From NCBI GenBank assembly GCA_028554755.1, contig JAPTOF010000015.1:14855001-14919000 (forward strand): 64,000 nucleotides of DNA, written 5' to 3'. Of this stretch, positions 10,313 to 22,200 are shown in pieces. The position numbers and the translations under genes are program-made. Every line of letters starts with the position of its first letter. Position 1 is the first letter of the stretch. The DNA comes from Cordia subcordata. Taxonomy: Eukaryota; Streptophyta; Magnoliopsida; Boraginales; Cordiaceae. The notes below the pieces were generated by a model. That model saw nothing but the letters and a program-made list of their open reading frames with translations. It did not search any database and was not told the origin of the DNA.

Positions 10313-13300
10313 ATGTCTTCCACAGGTGGAAAGTTTGAAATCGAGAAGTTTGACGGGAGAATGAGTTTCAGTCTTTGGAGGATCGATTCAAGGCATTTAT
10401 GACAATGCAGGACTTTGGAAAGTCATTGAAGGAGTGATCCCGGAAAAGATAGAAGCGAATGAGAGAAGAACTCGGCGAAAGCCTTGAGTGCAATACATAT
10501 GTCCGTGACAAATGAAGTATTCTTTGGAGATTCTTGAGAAGACGCAATGATTGAGGCTTGGAATACTTTGGTGGAATTGTATGCATCTAAATCTCTCACC
10601 AATCGTCTCTACTTGAAGAAGCGATTGTATCATCTTAGAATGAAAGAAGGTACCTCACTAAAACAACACCTTGATGAGTTTACATCTTGTTTTATTGCTT
10701 TGAAGGATGTGGGTGTTAAAATTGATGACGAATATCAAGCTATGATCGTATTATGCTCCTTACCGCCTTCATATATGAACTTTGTGGACACTATGTTGTA
10801 CGGGAGGGATAAAATTACTTTTGAAGATGTGATTACTTCATTAAAATCGAAGGATCTTCAAACACATATTCCGGGACATAGGGAAGAAGTTCATGGGGAA
10901 GGTTTAATGAGTAGAGGGAGATCGGAGAATAGAGGTGGATCTTCGGATAGAAAGCAAAGCAAGTCAAGGTCAAAATCAAGAGCAAGGAAGCTACGCTGTT
11001 TCGAGTGTGGCGAAAAGGGTCACATTAAGAAAGAATGTCCAAGACTGAGAAAAGGAAAGAAAAAGGTGGAGAATTCAGCTAATGTGGTGGAGAGTGCTGA
11101 CAGTGATGGAGATAACTCGAGTAGTAACGGGGAAGTTTTGACTGTGAGTGGATCACAGTGGCAAAATCAATGGATTCTTGATACTGGTGCAACGTTCCAT
11201 ATGTGTCCTAGGCGCGACAGGTTCTCTTCTTATTCCAAAAGAGAAGGGAAAGTCTTTCTAGGCAATGATCTTTCGTTAAAGGTGGAGGGAATGGGCATCA
11301 TAAATATCAAGATGTTTGATGTTATTACAAGATCTCTCGAGTGTTGGCATGTACCGGATCTTAAGAAAAACTTGATTTCTCTTGGGCGTTTGGATTCTCA
11401 TGGATACAAATTCCGAAGTGAGAATGGTGTCTTAAAGGTGACCAAAGGTGCAATTGTGCTCTTGAAAGGGAACTTGATTGGCAGCCTATATATCCTTCAA
11501 GGTAATACAGTTACAGGTGTTGCAGCTGTTACATCCGAGAAGAGTGATAATGACACTACGCAGTTATGGCACAAAAGGTTGGGCCATATGAGCGAGAGGG
11601 GACTAACCGAGCTGAGCAAGAGGGATTTGCTTTGTGCACAAAGAACTGGAAAGCTTGAATTATGCGAGCGTTGTGTCTTTAGAAAGCAAACCAGGGTGAA
11701 GTTCAGCAAGGGGCAGGAGAACACCAAAGGAACACTTGATTATATTCATTCTGATCTTTGGGGTCCTAATAAAGTTCCTTCCAAGAAAGGTGTCAGGTAT
11801 TACATCACTTTCATTGATGCATACTCTCGGATAGTGTGGGTATATTTCTTAAAAACTAAAGATGAGGCGTTTCCAACATTTGTCGAGTGGAAGACGTTGA
11901 TTGAGAAGCAGACTGGTAAACAAATTAAGCGTCTTAGAACTGACAATGGGTTGGAATATTGCAACAAAGAGTTTGATGAGTTCTGCAAGAAACATGGCAT
12001 TGTGAGACACCGCAGATGTGTCGGGATACCACAACAGAATGGAGTTTCTTAATGCATGATTAGATCTCTGGTGGAGAGAGCTCGTTGTATGCTCTCACAA
12101 TATGGTTTGAGTCAAAACTTTTGGGCTTAAGCTGTCAATACGGCATGCTACTTAGTGAATAGGTCTCCATCCAAAACTATTGAATTGAAAACTCCTTTTG
12201 AGTTATGGTCCGTAAGCTCGACTCTCGATTGAGGGTGTTCGGTTGCCCTGCATACGCTCACGTGAAGGATGGCAAGTTGGAGCCGAGGGCAAAGAAATGC
12301 ATATTTCTAGGCTATGCGTCCGAGAGGAAAGGTTACAGGTTGTGGTGCACAGATCCAAAGTCTCCAGGTTTCCTCATCAGCAGGGATGTCATGTTCAATG
12401 AGTCTGCTTTATTAGACCAAGAAAAGGAGAAAGCGGTAGCTGATTTGGACCACGGTGTCAAAAAGCAGGTGGAGGTATTTTCTGATGTACCAAATGTTCC
12501 ATCTAGCAATAGTAGCAGTCAAATTCAGCCGACTCAACCAACTGAGACACATGATCAAAATATGCCTGAACAACAGAAGTACAGCATTGCCACTGGGCGA
12601 GAAAGGAGACAGATTAGAGAGCCTCAAAGGTATGGATACGCTGATCTTGTTGCTTATGCTTTGACTGTTGCCGAAACAATTGAAGGACATGAGCCGAATT
12701 CATACAAAGAGGCCATATCTGGGAAAGGTTCTGCTCAATGGGTGGGTACCATGAGTGAGGAGATTGAGTCTCTTCATAAGAATCAAACATGGGAGCTTGT
12801 GTCATAAGAATCAAACATGGGAGCTTGTTGAATTGCCTAAGGGACAGCGAGTTGTTGGTTGCAAATGGGTTTACAAGAAAAAGGAAGGTACTCCAGGGAT
12901 TGAGGGTCCTCGACACAAGGCACGGTTGGTGGTAAAAGGCTATACACAAAGGGAGGGTGTTGACTTCAACGAAGTGTTCTCTCCGGTTGTGAAGCATACT
13001 TCCATCAGGGTTTTACTTACCTTGGTTGCTCTTCATGACTTAGAGCTTGAGCAGCTAGATGTGAAAACGGCTTTTTTCATGGTGATCTTGAAGAGCAAAT
13101 TTACATGAGTCAACCGGAGGGGTATGTAGTTCCTAGTAAGGAGAACCATGTTTGCAAACTGAAGATATCCTTGTATGGGTTGAAGCAGTCACCTCGGCAA
13201 TGGTACAAGAGACTTGACACATTCATGGTAAGTGCTGGATACACAAGGAGTGCTTACGACCGTGTATATCTCAAGAAGCTTCGGATGGTTCGTTTGTGTA

Positions 13301-14281
13301 TTTCTTTGTTGTATGTCGATGATATGCTTATTGCTGCTAAAAGCATGTCTGCAATCGACGAATTAAAGAAGCAGCTAGGTGATGAGTTTGAGATGAAGGA
13401 TCTTGGAGCAGCGAAGAAGATTCTTGGCATGGAGATCCACAGATATAGAAACACTGGGAAGCTGTTCTTGTCTCAACAAAGTTATATTGAGAAGGTGCTG
13501 GAGCGTTTCGGGATACATAAAGCTAAGCCTGTGAGTGTGCCGCTTGCTGCTCATTTCAATTATCTACAGATTTGTCACCTAAAACTGAGGAGGAGGTGGA
13601 GCATATGTCTCATGTTCCATACTCGAGTGCTGTTGGTAGCTTGATATATGCTATGGTGTGCACTCGTCCTGATATTCACATGCAGTTAGTGTTGTGAGCA
13701 GGTATATGGCATCACACAGGAAAACACACCGAAGCGGTGAAATGGATAATGAGATATTTGCGTGGCATCGCGAATATAGGATTGCTATTTAGCAAGATGA
13801 TCGCAGATTGCGCGAGGTTGGTGGGTTATTGTGATTCGGACTTTGCGGGTGACCTTGATAAGAGAAGATCTCGACGGGTTATGTGTTTACTCTCTCGGAT
13901 GTGTTATCGGTTGAAAGCGACATTCTGATCATCGTGGCATTGTCGATCATCAAGCGGAGTACATGGCAATTGCGAAGCCGTGAAGGAGGCCATGTGGTTA
14001 CAAGGCACGGTTCGTGATCTTGATCGCAGCAAGATACAAGTACAGTCTTTTGTGATAGTCAGAGTGCAATCCATCTGACGAAGAATCAGATGTATCATGA
14101 GAGGACTAAACATATTGACGTTAGATATCATTTTATCAAAGATATTATATCACAATAAATCATATCGGTGCAGAAGATTTCTACCCATGAGAATCCAGCA
14201 GATATGATGACTAAGGTGGTTCCAGTCAGCAAGTTCAAACATTGTTTGGATTTAGTTGCTATTTGCGGTGTGGAGCATTGA
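10313..14281 (+). pseudogene. Broken copia gag-pol gene
   Basis: A start at 10313 opens gag with a typical KFEIEKFDG motif but runs into a stop within about 30 codons. The main open piece (10547-12052) carries the gag domain, a CCHC zinc knuckle (CFECGEKGHIKKEC), the protease DTGA site, the GAG-pre-integrase motif and the integrase core up to QQNGV, where a shift removes the catalytic glutamate. Further pieces hold the rest of integrase (12205-12805), reverse transcriptase (12755-13644, with the YVDDM active site near 13313) and the RNase H DSDFAG motif (near 13830). Stops and shifts occur near 10400, 12050, 12135, 12802, 13085 and 13560-13700. The end at 14281 lies about 60 bases before the purine tract. 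The domain order is copia, probably Tork/Tnt1-like (inference). Confidence 0.9.
12774..12829 (+). repeat. 28-bp tandem duplication inside pol
   Basis: Positions 12774-12801 are repeated exactly at 12802-12829. The unit encodes part of the HKNQTWELV motif at the start of reverse transcriptase. Since 28 is not a multiple of three, the duplication itself shifts the frame. Confidence 0.9.
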
Positions 14282-14340
14282 GCCCTTAAGGGCAGTTGGC
14301 AACAGGGATGATGGTGTGTTGATTGGAGCGAATATGTGCC

Positions 14341-14350
14341 AAGGTGGAGA
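14341..14350 (+). other. Polypurine tract of the copia element
   Basis: aaggtggaga lies two bases before the 3' LTR, the expected position of the plus-strand primer. It is interrupted by one T. Confidence 0.7.
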
Positions 14351-14352
14351 TT

Positions 14353-14737
14353 TGTTGAATGTGGCCCGAATTCTTAGGCAACAAGAATAGCAAATTTCCT
14401 TTCAGTCATTTTCCTTGTAGTATACTGTTTCCTTTTCCTAGTAGTATACTGTTTCCTTATCCTTGTAGAATACGAATTAAGATATTTGTGTATTATAAAT
14501 AGGGGCTAGGACATTGTATTTGGTGCCTTAGGGTCACACCCTATGGGGGTGTAGAGGTTCATACCTCTTATGGTATGTGGGGTGAGAGAAACCAAAGTGA
14601 GAGCCTTGTAGCATTCGTGATCAGTAATATAATTATTCTCTGTTACCCGTGGACGTAGGCTTCAAAGCCGAACCACGTAATTTCTTGTGTCCGTTATTTC
14701 TTCTCGTATTTTTCGTGTTTGCATCTTTCTCCCCACA
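14353..14737 (+). repeat. 3' LTR of the copia element
   Basis: It spans tgttgaatg to ccccaca. Relative to the 5' LTR it has ten substitutions and a one-base deletion next to the end. Seven of the ten are G-to-A or C-to-T in the 3' copy. Confidence 0.9.
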
Positions 14738-14748
14738 TAATAAATAAT

Positions 14749-17678
14749 TAAAAGAGAAGAAAAGGAAAGAAAAGAAGTTGAAAAGTGAAACAACTTGAAG
14801 GAACATAAGGAGGAGGAGGGAGATCGCGATTCAATTGTATTCTTAATTTCGGGTCCCCCCAAGGCCTCTTTGGTTAACTAACACCCAAACCAAGAACGCA
14901 TTGTTGTCTCCGTCTCTCCTTCTCCTACAGAAAGAATTCAAATTCCCAACCCAAACCACTCGCAAACGAATGGAGTAGCAATTAATAAAATACTCTTCAC
15001 TCTATATGTAATACTAGGCTTAGCTTAATAGCTTCTCATCTCTTCTCATGCTATTTCTTTTTCCTCTCTTCTCCCCTCATCAATCAGGTACCATTCCAAT
15101 CTTTTGCATTTTCTTGTATCTATTTTTCTAATTTCGTGAGTTTGATACACACACACACACATTTGGATTTTTTTTTTTCTATACTTGTGATTTTGCTCCA
15201 ACTTGTTCTTCTTTACAGATCTACTTTTCCTCTTCTTCTCCCCTTATCAATCAGGTATGCTTTCAATCTTTTGGATTGTTTTTCTGCTTTCGTGAGTTTT
15301 CATGTGCTTTTCATGTTTTGAATTTCTTTTTAAACATTTTTTTTCTGTATTTCGTGAGTTTTCCATGTCCTGTTCTTCGCTTCTAGTTATATTCTCACAT
15401 ATATCAAGTAGGCGTTTTATGTGTAGGCTAGTTATATTCTAGTTGTATCGCCTGCGCCCTCCGGTTGGGTCTTCATATGTAAGAAGAGGAGAGGAGTAGA
15501 ATGATAAGAAAACCAGACTAATCATACTCTAAGTCATATTTACTACTTTTGTCCTTTACTCTATCCTTTTCTCTTATTGTACGTTCTATCTGATTTGTGA
15601 ATAACCAAAAAATTGCTAGTTGGCTTGGTCATTAGATTTTTTTTTCCTATTTTCTTTTGAGGCTGACAGTTACCTTTCTTCCTCCACCAAAAAAAAAAAA
15701 AAAAGAAGAAGAAATGATTCCCCTTCTATTTTCTTGGGAATTAGGAGTCAAATGATTGGCCATTTTCTGTTGGTACTTGTAACAGATTGGTGTAGCTGGA
15801 AAGAGTTAATCAGTTTTACTGGCAAAAACTAATATATTAGTAATAGTGTGTGATGGGAAAAACCTGCATTTGTTGAAAAGGGTAATTTTTTACAAGGGTT
15901 ATTTTTCAAATATGCATGCTGCCAATATTGCTATCAACCATGGATGGACCAATTTGAAAAGGGATCTTCAAAATGGTAATCATTGAGGTTCCAGGGTAGT
16001 ACATATAATTTCTATTGCGCTCAACAACATGTACCCATGTACGATTACTAATATCTTCTATTATAATTAAAAAAAAAAAAAGAAGATATTTTTGCTTTCC
16101 AAACATAAGATGTAAATCCACTAATATATGGATAGTCATTTAAAACTCATGGAATTGTAATGTGAACCCATTACATCTTCTTGCTATTTGTGTGTTCCCG
16201 ATTATAGTTGTGCTAAGCTTTGATGAACTTGACTGGTGGTTTTACATATATATTTTTTTTTGGACGCTGCAGATATGAAATTTGTGGTGTTATTCTAGAT
16301 GTGATATTAGTACCTTCATTGAGAATGTATACTTCTGTAGGAAGTATATGTAAAGAGCTTTCAGCAAATCTAGTTAAATGTGATTTTCAGTAGAAGATGC
16401 AATGCATTCCAGAAATTTGTGTTAGCATATTAGAATATAGAGTGTTCATGAATCATACTTTATGAAATTTGTCTTTGCCCAAAACTTGTATCTCAAATAT
16501 TGGAAGAGTCTAGCTTAACAGTTATGGTTAAGACTTTTTAAAGGTCAAGATGTCTCAACTTTATCAGATCACGCATGAGGCAACTTCTATAATCTGATTA
16601 TTCTTAAACCACAAAAATGAAATTGCTGTTGTTGTCTCTGCAATGAAGCATAGGCTTTTAGTTTGTCATGCAGAATGTTATTGTTAATTTTATAAGCACA
16701 AGAGTGACACTAATATTATGGAAACAAAGTGTTGTTACCTTAAAATACTCCTTGATCCTCAATAAGTGAATCAAATCATCTTCAGATAGTCTGCTTTGGT
16801 GATCTAGTCATAGCATTAAGAGAGTGAAAAAGGGGAAAAGAAATCTTCAAAGGTGAAATGAATGCATACTAGACGCTAAACATTATTCAAAGTCGAGCTT
16901 TAGTTGCTGCTAATCTCATGTTTTTCTTGTATTTCATGATTTTCTCATGTTGTCAAGAAATGTCGGTTGCAAGATTTACTCTTGGAGAGCTAATAGAGCC
17001 ATCTATTTTGTGTCTTTCTTGTTTTTAATGTATCAAGGGATCACTTGTTTACAGAGTATAAAGAAGAGATGATAATCGAGGAAAGTGAAAACAAGAATGC
17101 AACAAATAGAGCTTAATATTATGTTACTCCAATTCAACAGCATTGCATGGAGCCCAAAAGAACTCAAATTGCGAACAAGTTGTAGGAAGATTAAAGGCTT
17201 GAACATAATATGTCAAGTGTTGTAGTTGAGGAAATTTGATGTATAATCCACATAGTTTTAATATTTTTACTAGTACCTGACTTTTCTATGGTGTATGTGA
17301 CTAATGGTTATGATAATATTCATTTTCGATATTTTATGAAGTTGTGGGTGTTGTCATTTGAACCAAATTTCTATAATTAGTGAATGCTCATTTTTAGTTC
17401 AGCAACTAAAAAATTTTTATAATATATTGTCATATTAAAATTTATATAAAAATGTCTCACTAAAATTGTCTATTTTTTATAAAATATTCTATGTGCTTTA
17501 CTTAATAAAAATATTAAAAAAATAAATAAAAGACAAAAACAGTTTCTAAACTAAGGGGTAACCAAATAGGTTTTTTGTTTTTGTTTATAGATTCTGCAAT
17601 TTACCAAACATGTTTACGCTTCGCTTTCAATTGGTCTGTCGGTTTTTACGATTATGATTATGGTTCTGTTTATCAAAT
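14749..17678 (+). other. Leader and first intron region of the truncated KAS III gene
   Basis: From about 14880 the sequence turns pyrimidine-rich (tctccttctcc, ttctcccctc), as in plant 5' leaders, and has good donor sites at 15087 (caatcag|gtacc) and 15254 (caatcag|gtatg). The following 2.4 kb is AT-rich and free of coding signal, consistent with a leader intron ending shortly before the coding exon at 17731. No transcript evidence is available, so the leader exon is inferred. The rest of the region shows nothing recognisable. Confidence 0.4.
15063..15257 (+). repeat. Duplicated leader/donor-site segment
   Basis: A 28-29 base segment ending in catcaatcaggta or tatcaatcaggta occurs at 15063-15090 and 15229-15257. 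Each copy is followed by related sequence (ttttgcatt/ttttggatt, then tttcgtgagttt). A third 'ttcgtgagttttc' lies near 15352. It duplicates the presumed leader exon end with its splice donor. Confidence 0.65.
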
Positions 17679-17704
17679 TTTTGACAGCATTGCCAAACGA
17701 GCCC
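17679..17704 (-). repeat. Single terminus of the GGGCTCGTTTGG MITE family
   Basis: ttgacagcattgccaaacga followed by gccc is the reverse complement of the left end of the element at 49892-50849 (gggctcgtttggtaatgctg), differing at one of the first 20 bases. No matching opposite end is visible upstream, although 17540-17680 is similarly AT-rich and may be the decayed interior. The terminus ends 26 bases before the KAS III start codon. Confidence 0.65.
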
Positions 17705-17730
17705 TAAGCTAAAGGATCTCCTCATATGAT

Positions 17731-18297
17731 ATGAAAATGGCAAATGCATCTGGCTTGTGTGCACCCACAGTTGGTCCTACTAGTCTAAGGAGAAGATTTT
17801 ATCGGTGTATAGGAGGCATTTATCGATCTGGGGTTTGGTTATCTGAGCCAAGCGCCAAAAGGCTTATATTTTCCAGCGTCGTTGAAGGCGGTTATGCAGA
17901 GAGGATTTCTCCCTCTGTTTCTCGACACGGGAGGTAATTGAATCAAAATGTCTTTTCATCTTTCTAATTTCTTCTCTTGCTTGTCCTGTTTCTTTTATTG
18001 TTACGATGCCTCCTTTAGCTAAAGGCTTTAAATTAATTATTCTTTCTGATTTTTTTGTAAACAAGTAAGTAATGGTGTTAGTATTTCATTTCTTTAGACC
18101 AACAAACATGCTTTTATAACATTTCCTACCACATTATACAAGTTTCAGCAGTGTTTGCAAAGGATGCAAACTAGTGGGATGTGGGTCTGCTGTTCCAAGC
18201 CTTAAGATATCCAATGATGATCTTGCCAAAATTGTCGATACTTCTGATGAGTGGATATCCGTCCGCACTGGAATCCGTTACAGAAGAGTTCTTTCCG
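17731..18297 (+). pseudogene. 5' fragment of plastid KAS III (beta-ketoacyl-ACP synthase III)
   Basis: Two exons remain: 17731-17933 and 18152-18297, joined in frame across a GT-AG intron. Exon 1 (MKMANASGLCAPTVG...) is Ser/Arg-rich with few acidic residues, as a plastid transit peptide. Exon 2 carries the KAS III N-terminal core: [30 protein letters not shown] and [18 protein letters not shown] starts fatty acid synthesis by condensing acetyl-CoA with malonyl-ACP. A normal donor (ccg|gtatta) follows exon 2, but no later exon appears before ERG begins 0.9 kb downstream, so the catalytic Cys, His and Asn regions are absent. The remaining frame is intact. I read it as a truncated duplicate, possibly still transcribed. 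Confidence 0.85.
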
Positions 18298-19120
18298 GTA
18301 TTAGTCTCACCCTCATCTCCGTCGTTTTTGTCACCACACTATGAGCTTTAGAGTTTGCCGGTCTGGATTTTTGTTATAGTTTTAGCTAAGGCTTAGCTTT
18401 TTCCTTTATGTGCTTGTTTAAGCATGACCATCTTCAATTTTAGTGTGCTCAAGTCTGCAATGCATCAGCTCATAATCTTTTATGGCTAGTTGACACATAA
18501 TGCTGAATTGATGACTGGAGTCAGTTGCAAAATTTATAAGTTGTTTGTTCAATAAAATTCATAAAATACAGATCATTTTTGTTTAGTACTGATAAGTTGT
18601 TTGTTCAATATACTCACAATCAAAGGTACACGTTACACCTGTGACTTCATGATATAAGCACTGTGCACTTGTGAGTTCACAATATAAGTTCTCCCAAACT
18701 ATTTGCGGTATCCTCCCATCTCCTTGTACTAAAGAGCCTAAAAAAGGCTTGAAGCCCTAAAGCCCAAAAAAAGCTTGAAGCCCAACTCCCCGAATGTTTG
18801 AGTTTGACCATTAAAAAATATTTGATCTATGTCTCCCTAAACCCTTCTTCAATAACCCCTCTGCACCTCACATTCACACAAACATGAAACACCCTTATAT
18901 CATCATATATATCTTGAGTTAAATAAAAAAAAATTTGTTATAAAAGAAAAAATTAATAACCAAAATATCAAACTTTACGAATTAACACAAAGGCCTTTGT
19001 GATTTATAGCACTCACCACTTAACATTTCCTCACTTTCCCTGAAAAAAATAAAAGAAGAAAAACACATTCACCCGTTGCTTCCTCCGACTCTCCAACTAG
19101 TTTTCTCTCTCTCTTGTAAG
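18298..19120. other. Spacer between KAS III fragment and ERG
   Basis: No further KAS III exon is recognisable. A short tandem 'aaaggcttgaagccc' occurs near 18743-18785. The ERG promoter should lie in the last few hundred bases; I see no clear conserved box apart from the repeat tract described next. Confidence 0.55.
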
Positions 19121-19161
19121 TGTGAGTGTGTATATATATATACGAGTGTGTGTGTGTGTGT
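19121..19161 (+). repeat. (TG)n/(TA)n tract in the ERG leader or core promoter
   Basis: Alternating tgtgagtgtg, tatatatatata and gtgtgtgtgtgtg lie 59-99 bases before the ERG start codon. The TA run could serve as a TATA box. The tract is likely to be length-variable. Confidence 0.7.
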
Positions 19162-19219
19162 TTTGTGGAGTTTGTTTATTGATAGATTGTTTTCTCTGTA
19201 AAAAGGAAAAAGCTTTGAA

Positions 19220-22200
19220 ATGAAAGCACTGAGAGCTTTGAGGTCATTGAGCGCGGCACTAGCATTAGCAAAACCCCAGCGTAATAACCACTTCAATTCA
19301 ACCATTTGGAAGCGTTTCTACGGTGCCCAACCCCAACAGGAAGACGGCCACCAAGCAATCACTTCAATTTCATTCTCAGAAGATGATGTTGACGGCTTTG
19401 ACAGCTCTCATTTTGAAATGGACGCTAATCATCTCACCAGTGGTTTTGAGGCTGAAAAAATAAAAACTTGGAATGAAAAGTATAGGGAGAGAGTCAAGAG
19501 TAAAGTTTTTGGAGAAGAGACTAAAACATCGACAATTTTGGACAAGGAATCTGAGAAGAGGAAAAGAGCAGCCGTGTTGGCCAGGGCGCTGCTAGAGGCC
19601 TCGGTCGAATATAAAGAGAGTGAAGATGAGGAAGAGGAGATAGTAGTGAGGGAAGAAGATCAGAAGTCTTTGTCTGTCGGGATTATTGGTGCTCCTAATG
19701 CTGGGAAGTCTGCTCTTACTAACTACATGGTCAGTCAAGATTTGTTTTTGAGAAATGATATGCAAATATTTCTCTTCAATCATTGGAATTAATTTTATTC
19801 ATGTCATCGTTGATTTGAATGGGGTGTTTATCTAATTTTTATAGATGTTATATTTTAAGTATGCGTATTTTCGCTTTTCCAGAGAGGCACTGATAGCAGG
19901 TTTGACTAGTTACATTTATTTTCTGTGATGTTATCGAAGGAAAAGAAATTCTTGGTTTTGTTCTCTAATTTATGCTACCAACCTTCTGTTGCCCTGTCTT
20001 TCAATTTTTTTGCAACAATAGTATTTTGCAGTTTATGGTTTCTTCTTGAATGAAATTTATTACTTATAGAAATTCTCTGCAAAGGTTGAATGCGTATCAA
20101 GGATTATGTGATAGCCTTCCTCCTAGTATCTCTATGGATCTTTGGATGCCAAGACTGCCATGGAAGTTATGTAACCTGTAAAATACGAAATATGGGAAAC
20201 CCTTGTAGAATCAAAGAGCTAATATTGAGATTCTGGGTCTCAGGCTTTTCACATCATTACTCCCATTGTATTATACCTTTATTAACATGTCTATTCGACG
20301 TGAAGAGTGTCTTCATAATCCCACATCCACATTTATTTCTTCAGTCATGCATTTCTCTACATAATTTACTTTGATATACCTGGTACATTGTGGTCTGGAA
20401 TGACACATTCAATGAATTACTCTGCATGGACTGCTTGGTTAATCCATCCAAAACAAAAAACTTCTTCTTAGAAGACATTAATTCTTGCAAGCAGAAATGC
20501 AAAATGTTAAAATCTGAGTTATATGCTTCATGCTTTTTTGTAGGTTGGGACCAAGGTTGCTGCTGTTTCGCGGAAGACCAATACAACTACTCACGAAGTG
20601 ATAGGTGTGATGACCAAAGGAGATACACAGATTGTATGCTCTCTGATCTTGAGATACATTTACAGTGTTATCATTCTGTTTGCCTTATGCAAAGTATCAT
20701 TTTCTCGGTGTGTTTGTGTGTGTCTTATTGATGGCATTCTAAAGAATGTCTTTGGAAAATATTCATGTGTCTTTTTCTTTTTGATTAGTTCAGAGAAGTT
20801 TATTGCTTCTAAATCAGTATGGATGGAAATATTTCTTTCCAGTGTTTTAACCTTGATCGTGTATGCTGCAAGCAAGAAGTTGTTATTTCGTTCTTTTGAC
20901 CTTCCTACTTCACGTTTATTATATGGCCTCCTCCCTTCTTGAAAAGATCTATTGAAGTGTAAAGTTGTAAAGACAGAGAAGACAAAAGTGTGAAACGTTT
21001 AATTTAGCCCTCTTCTGTGACTGTTTGAGAGTAAGAGGGAAGAGAGAAAGACGGGAATTGGGGGGGAGGGGGAGGGGAGGGAGGTCAATGCATATTTTTG
21101 AACTCAGTAAGCTGTGCTCAGCCATGGCATTAGAGCCTGTGGTTTGCATTGTAAATTAGCCTTTTGTCCGTTGACGGTCTCGGTACGGGAGCATATGTAT
21201 TGAGATATTATAGGCGTGTTATCAAATTTTCTTGGCAGCAAATATGGTTTGGGTTGTAATTGGGCATGTCATTAGTTATTTGTCTTAGCTTGCCGCTAAT
21301 AGAGGTCAGAGCTCTTCAGATTTAGGTTCCTGTTTTTGCAAGATTCAAAATGGAGCAGAGATTCAGTAAATTGAATTTAGGTAGTGTTGTATGGAGGAGA
21401 ACATATTTATCACTTAGACCGATTTCTTTCAGGATTATTTGTTCAATTATAATACCAGATTAAATATTGGGTTGTGAATTATGAGGATTTGAATTCACTA
21501 TCATGGCCTGGTGGCAAGTGGAGCTTACTGTTAAGAGCCTCAGCTGCTTGTTTTGAGAGCTTCAAGCAGAGTCACTGGAAGACAGTGAAAATGAAATCTT
21601 TAAGGGAGAGCTTGGCAAGCTATAAGGAGAAACTAATGCGCATGTATTTATTCAAACATCTTACTTTTTGATTAGAAGGTGTAAAGTACTATAATACAGA
21701 GATTCATTATCCATGCTCGGTAGCTTAATGAAGCGACAAATTCTGCTGAAATAGATCCAGGGTTCTTTTGCCTGGCTATAAATAGCCAATAGCAATGGAG
21801 CCAACTGACCATGTTGACCACCTTATGAGTCCTAAATCACTATAATATCACCAACTGACCAGGTTGGCTGCCTTGTAATCTCAGGATTACGTACTCCACA
21901 CATATTACTAGGGGTGCCATTAATAGGATCCTGTTATGCCAGAAACAATGACTGCTCAAGCTAATGATCCTTTCTGGACATTAGAAGAATTCAGGTGATT
22001 GTAAGAAATGCAGCAAAGGCTGTGCAAAGTTGGAAAAGGAGGAAGGCTTAGTACAATCGACATAACTAGAAGCTCAAAACTATTATTTAGACCAGCTAGT
22101 GTAATAGCTTTTCGTGAGTTATCTTTACTATAAACTTTTGCACACATCAATAATGTTTTCCCTCAGATGGCTCCTTGTGAATAAGAAAACGAAAGAACTA

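Larger units (their letters stand above)
9057..14737 (+). mobile_element. Full-length but defective Ty1/copia LTR retrotransposon
   Basis: The element has two LTRs of about 385 bp starting tgttgaatg and ending in ca, a primer-binding site 3 bases after the 5' LTR, a long leader, gag-pol remnants in copia order (gag, protease, integrase, reverse transcriptase, RNase H) and a purine tract just before the 3' LTR. An identical 11-base sequence, taataaataat, abuts both ends (9046-9056 and 14738-14748). Copia elements normally make a 5-bp duplication, so the longer match probably combines the duplication with the (aat)n target. Many frame breaks show it cannot make its own proteins. The LTRs differ at about 10 substitutions and one indel, indicating a moderately old insertion. 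Confidence 0.95.
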
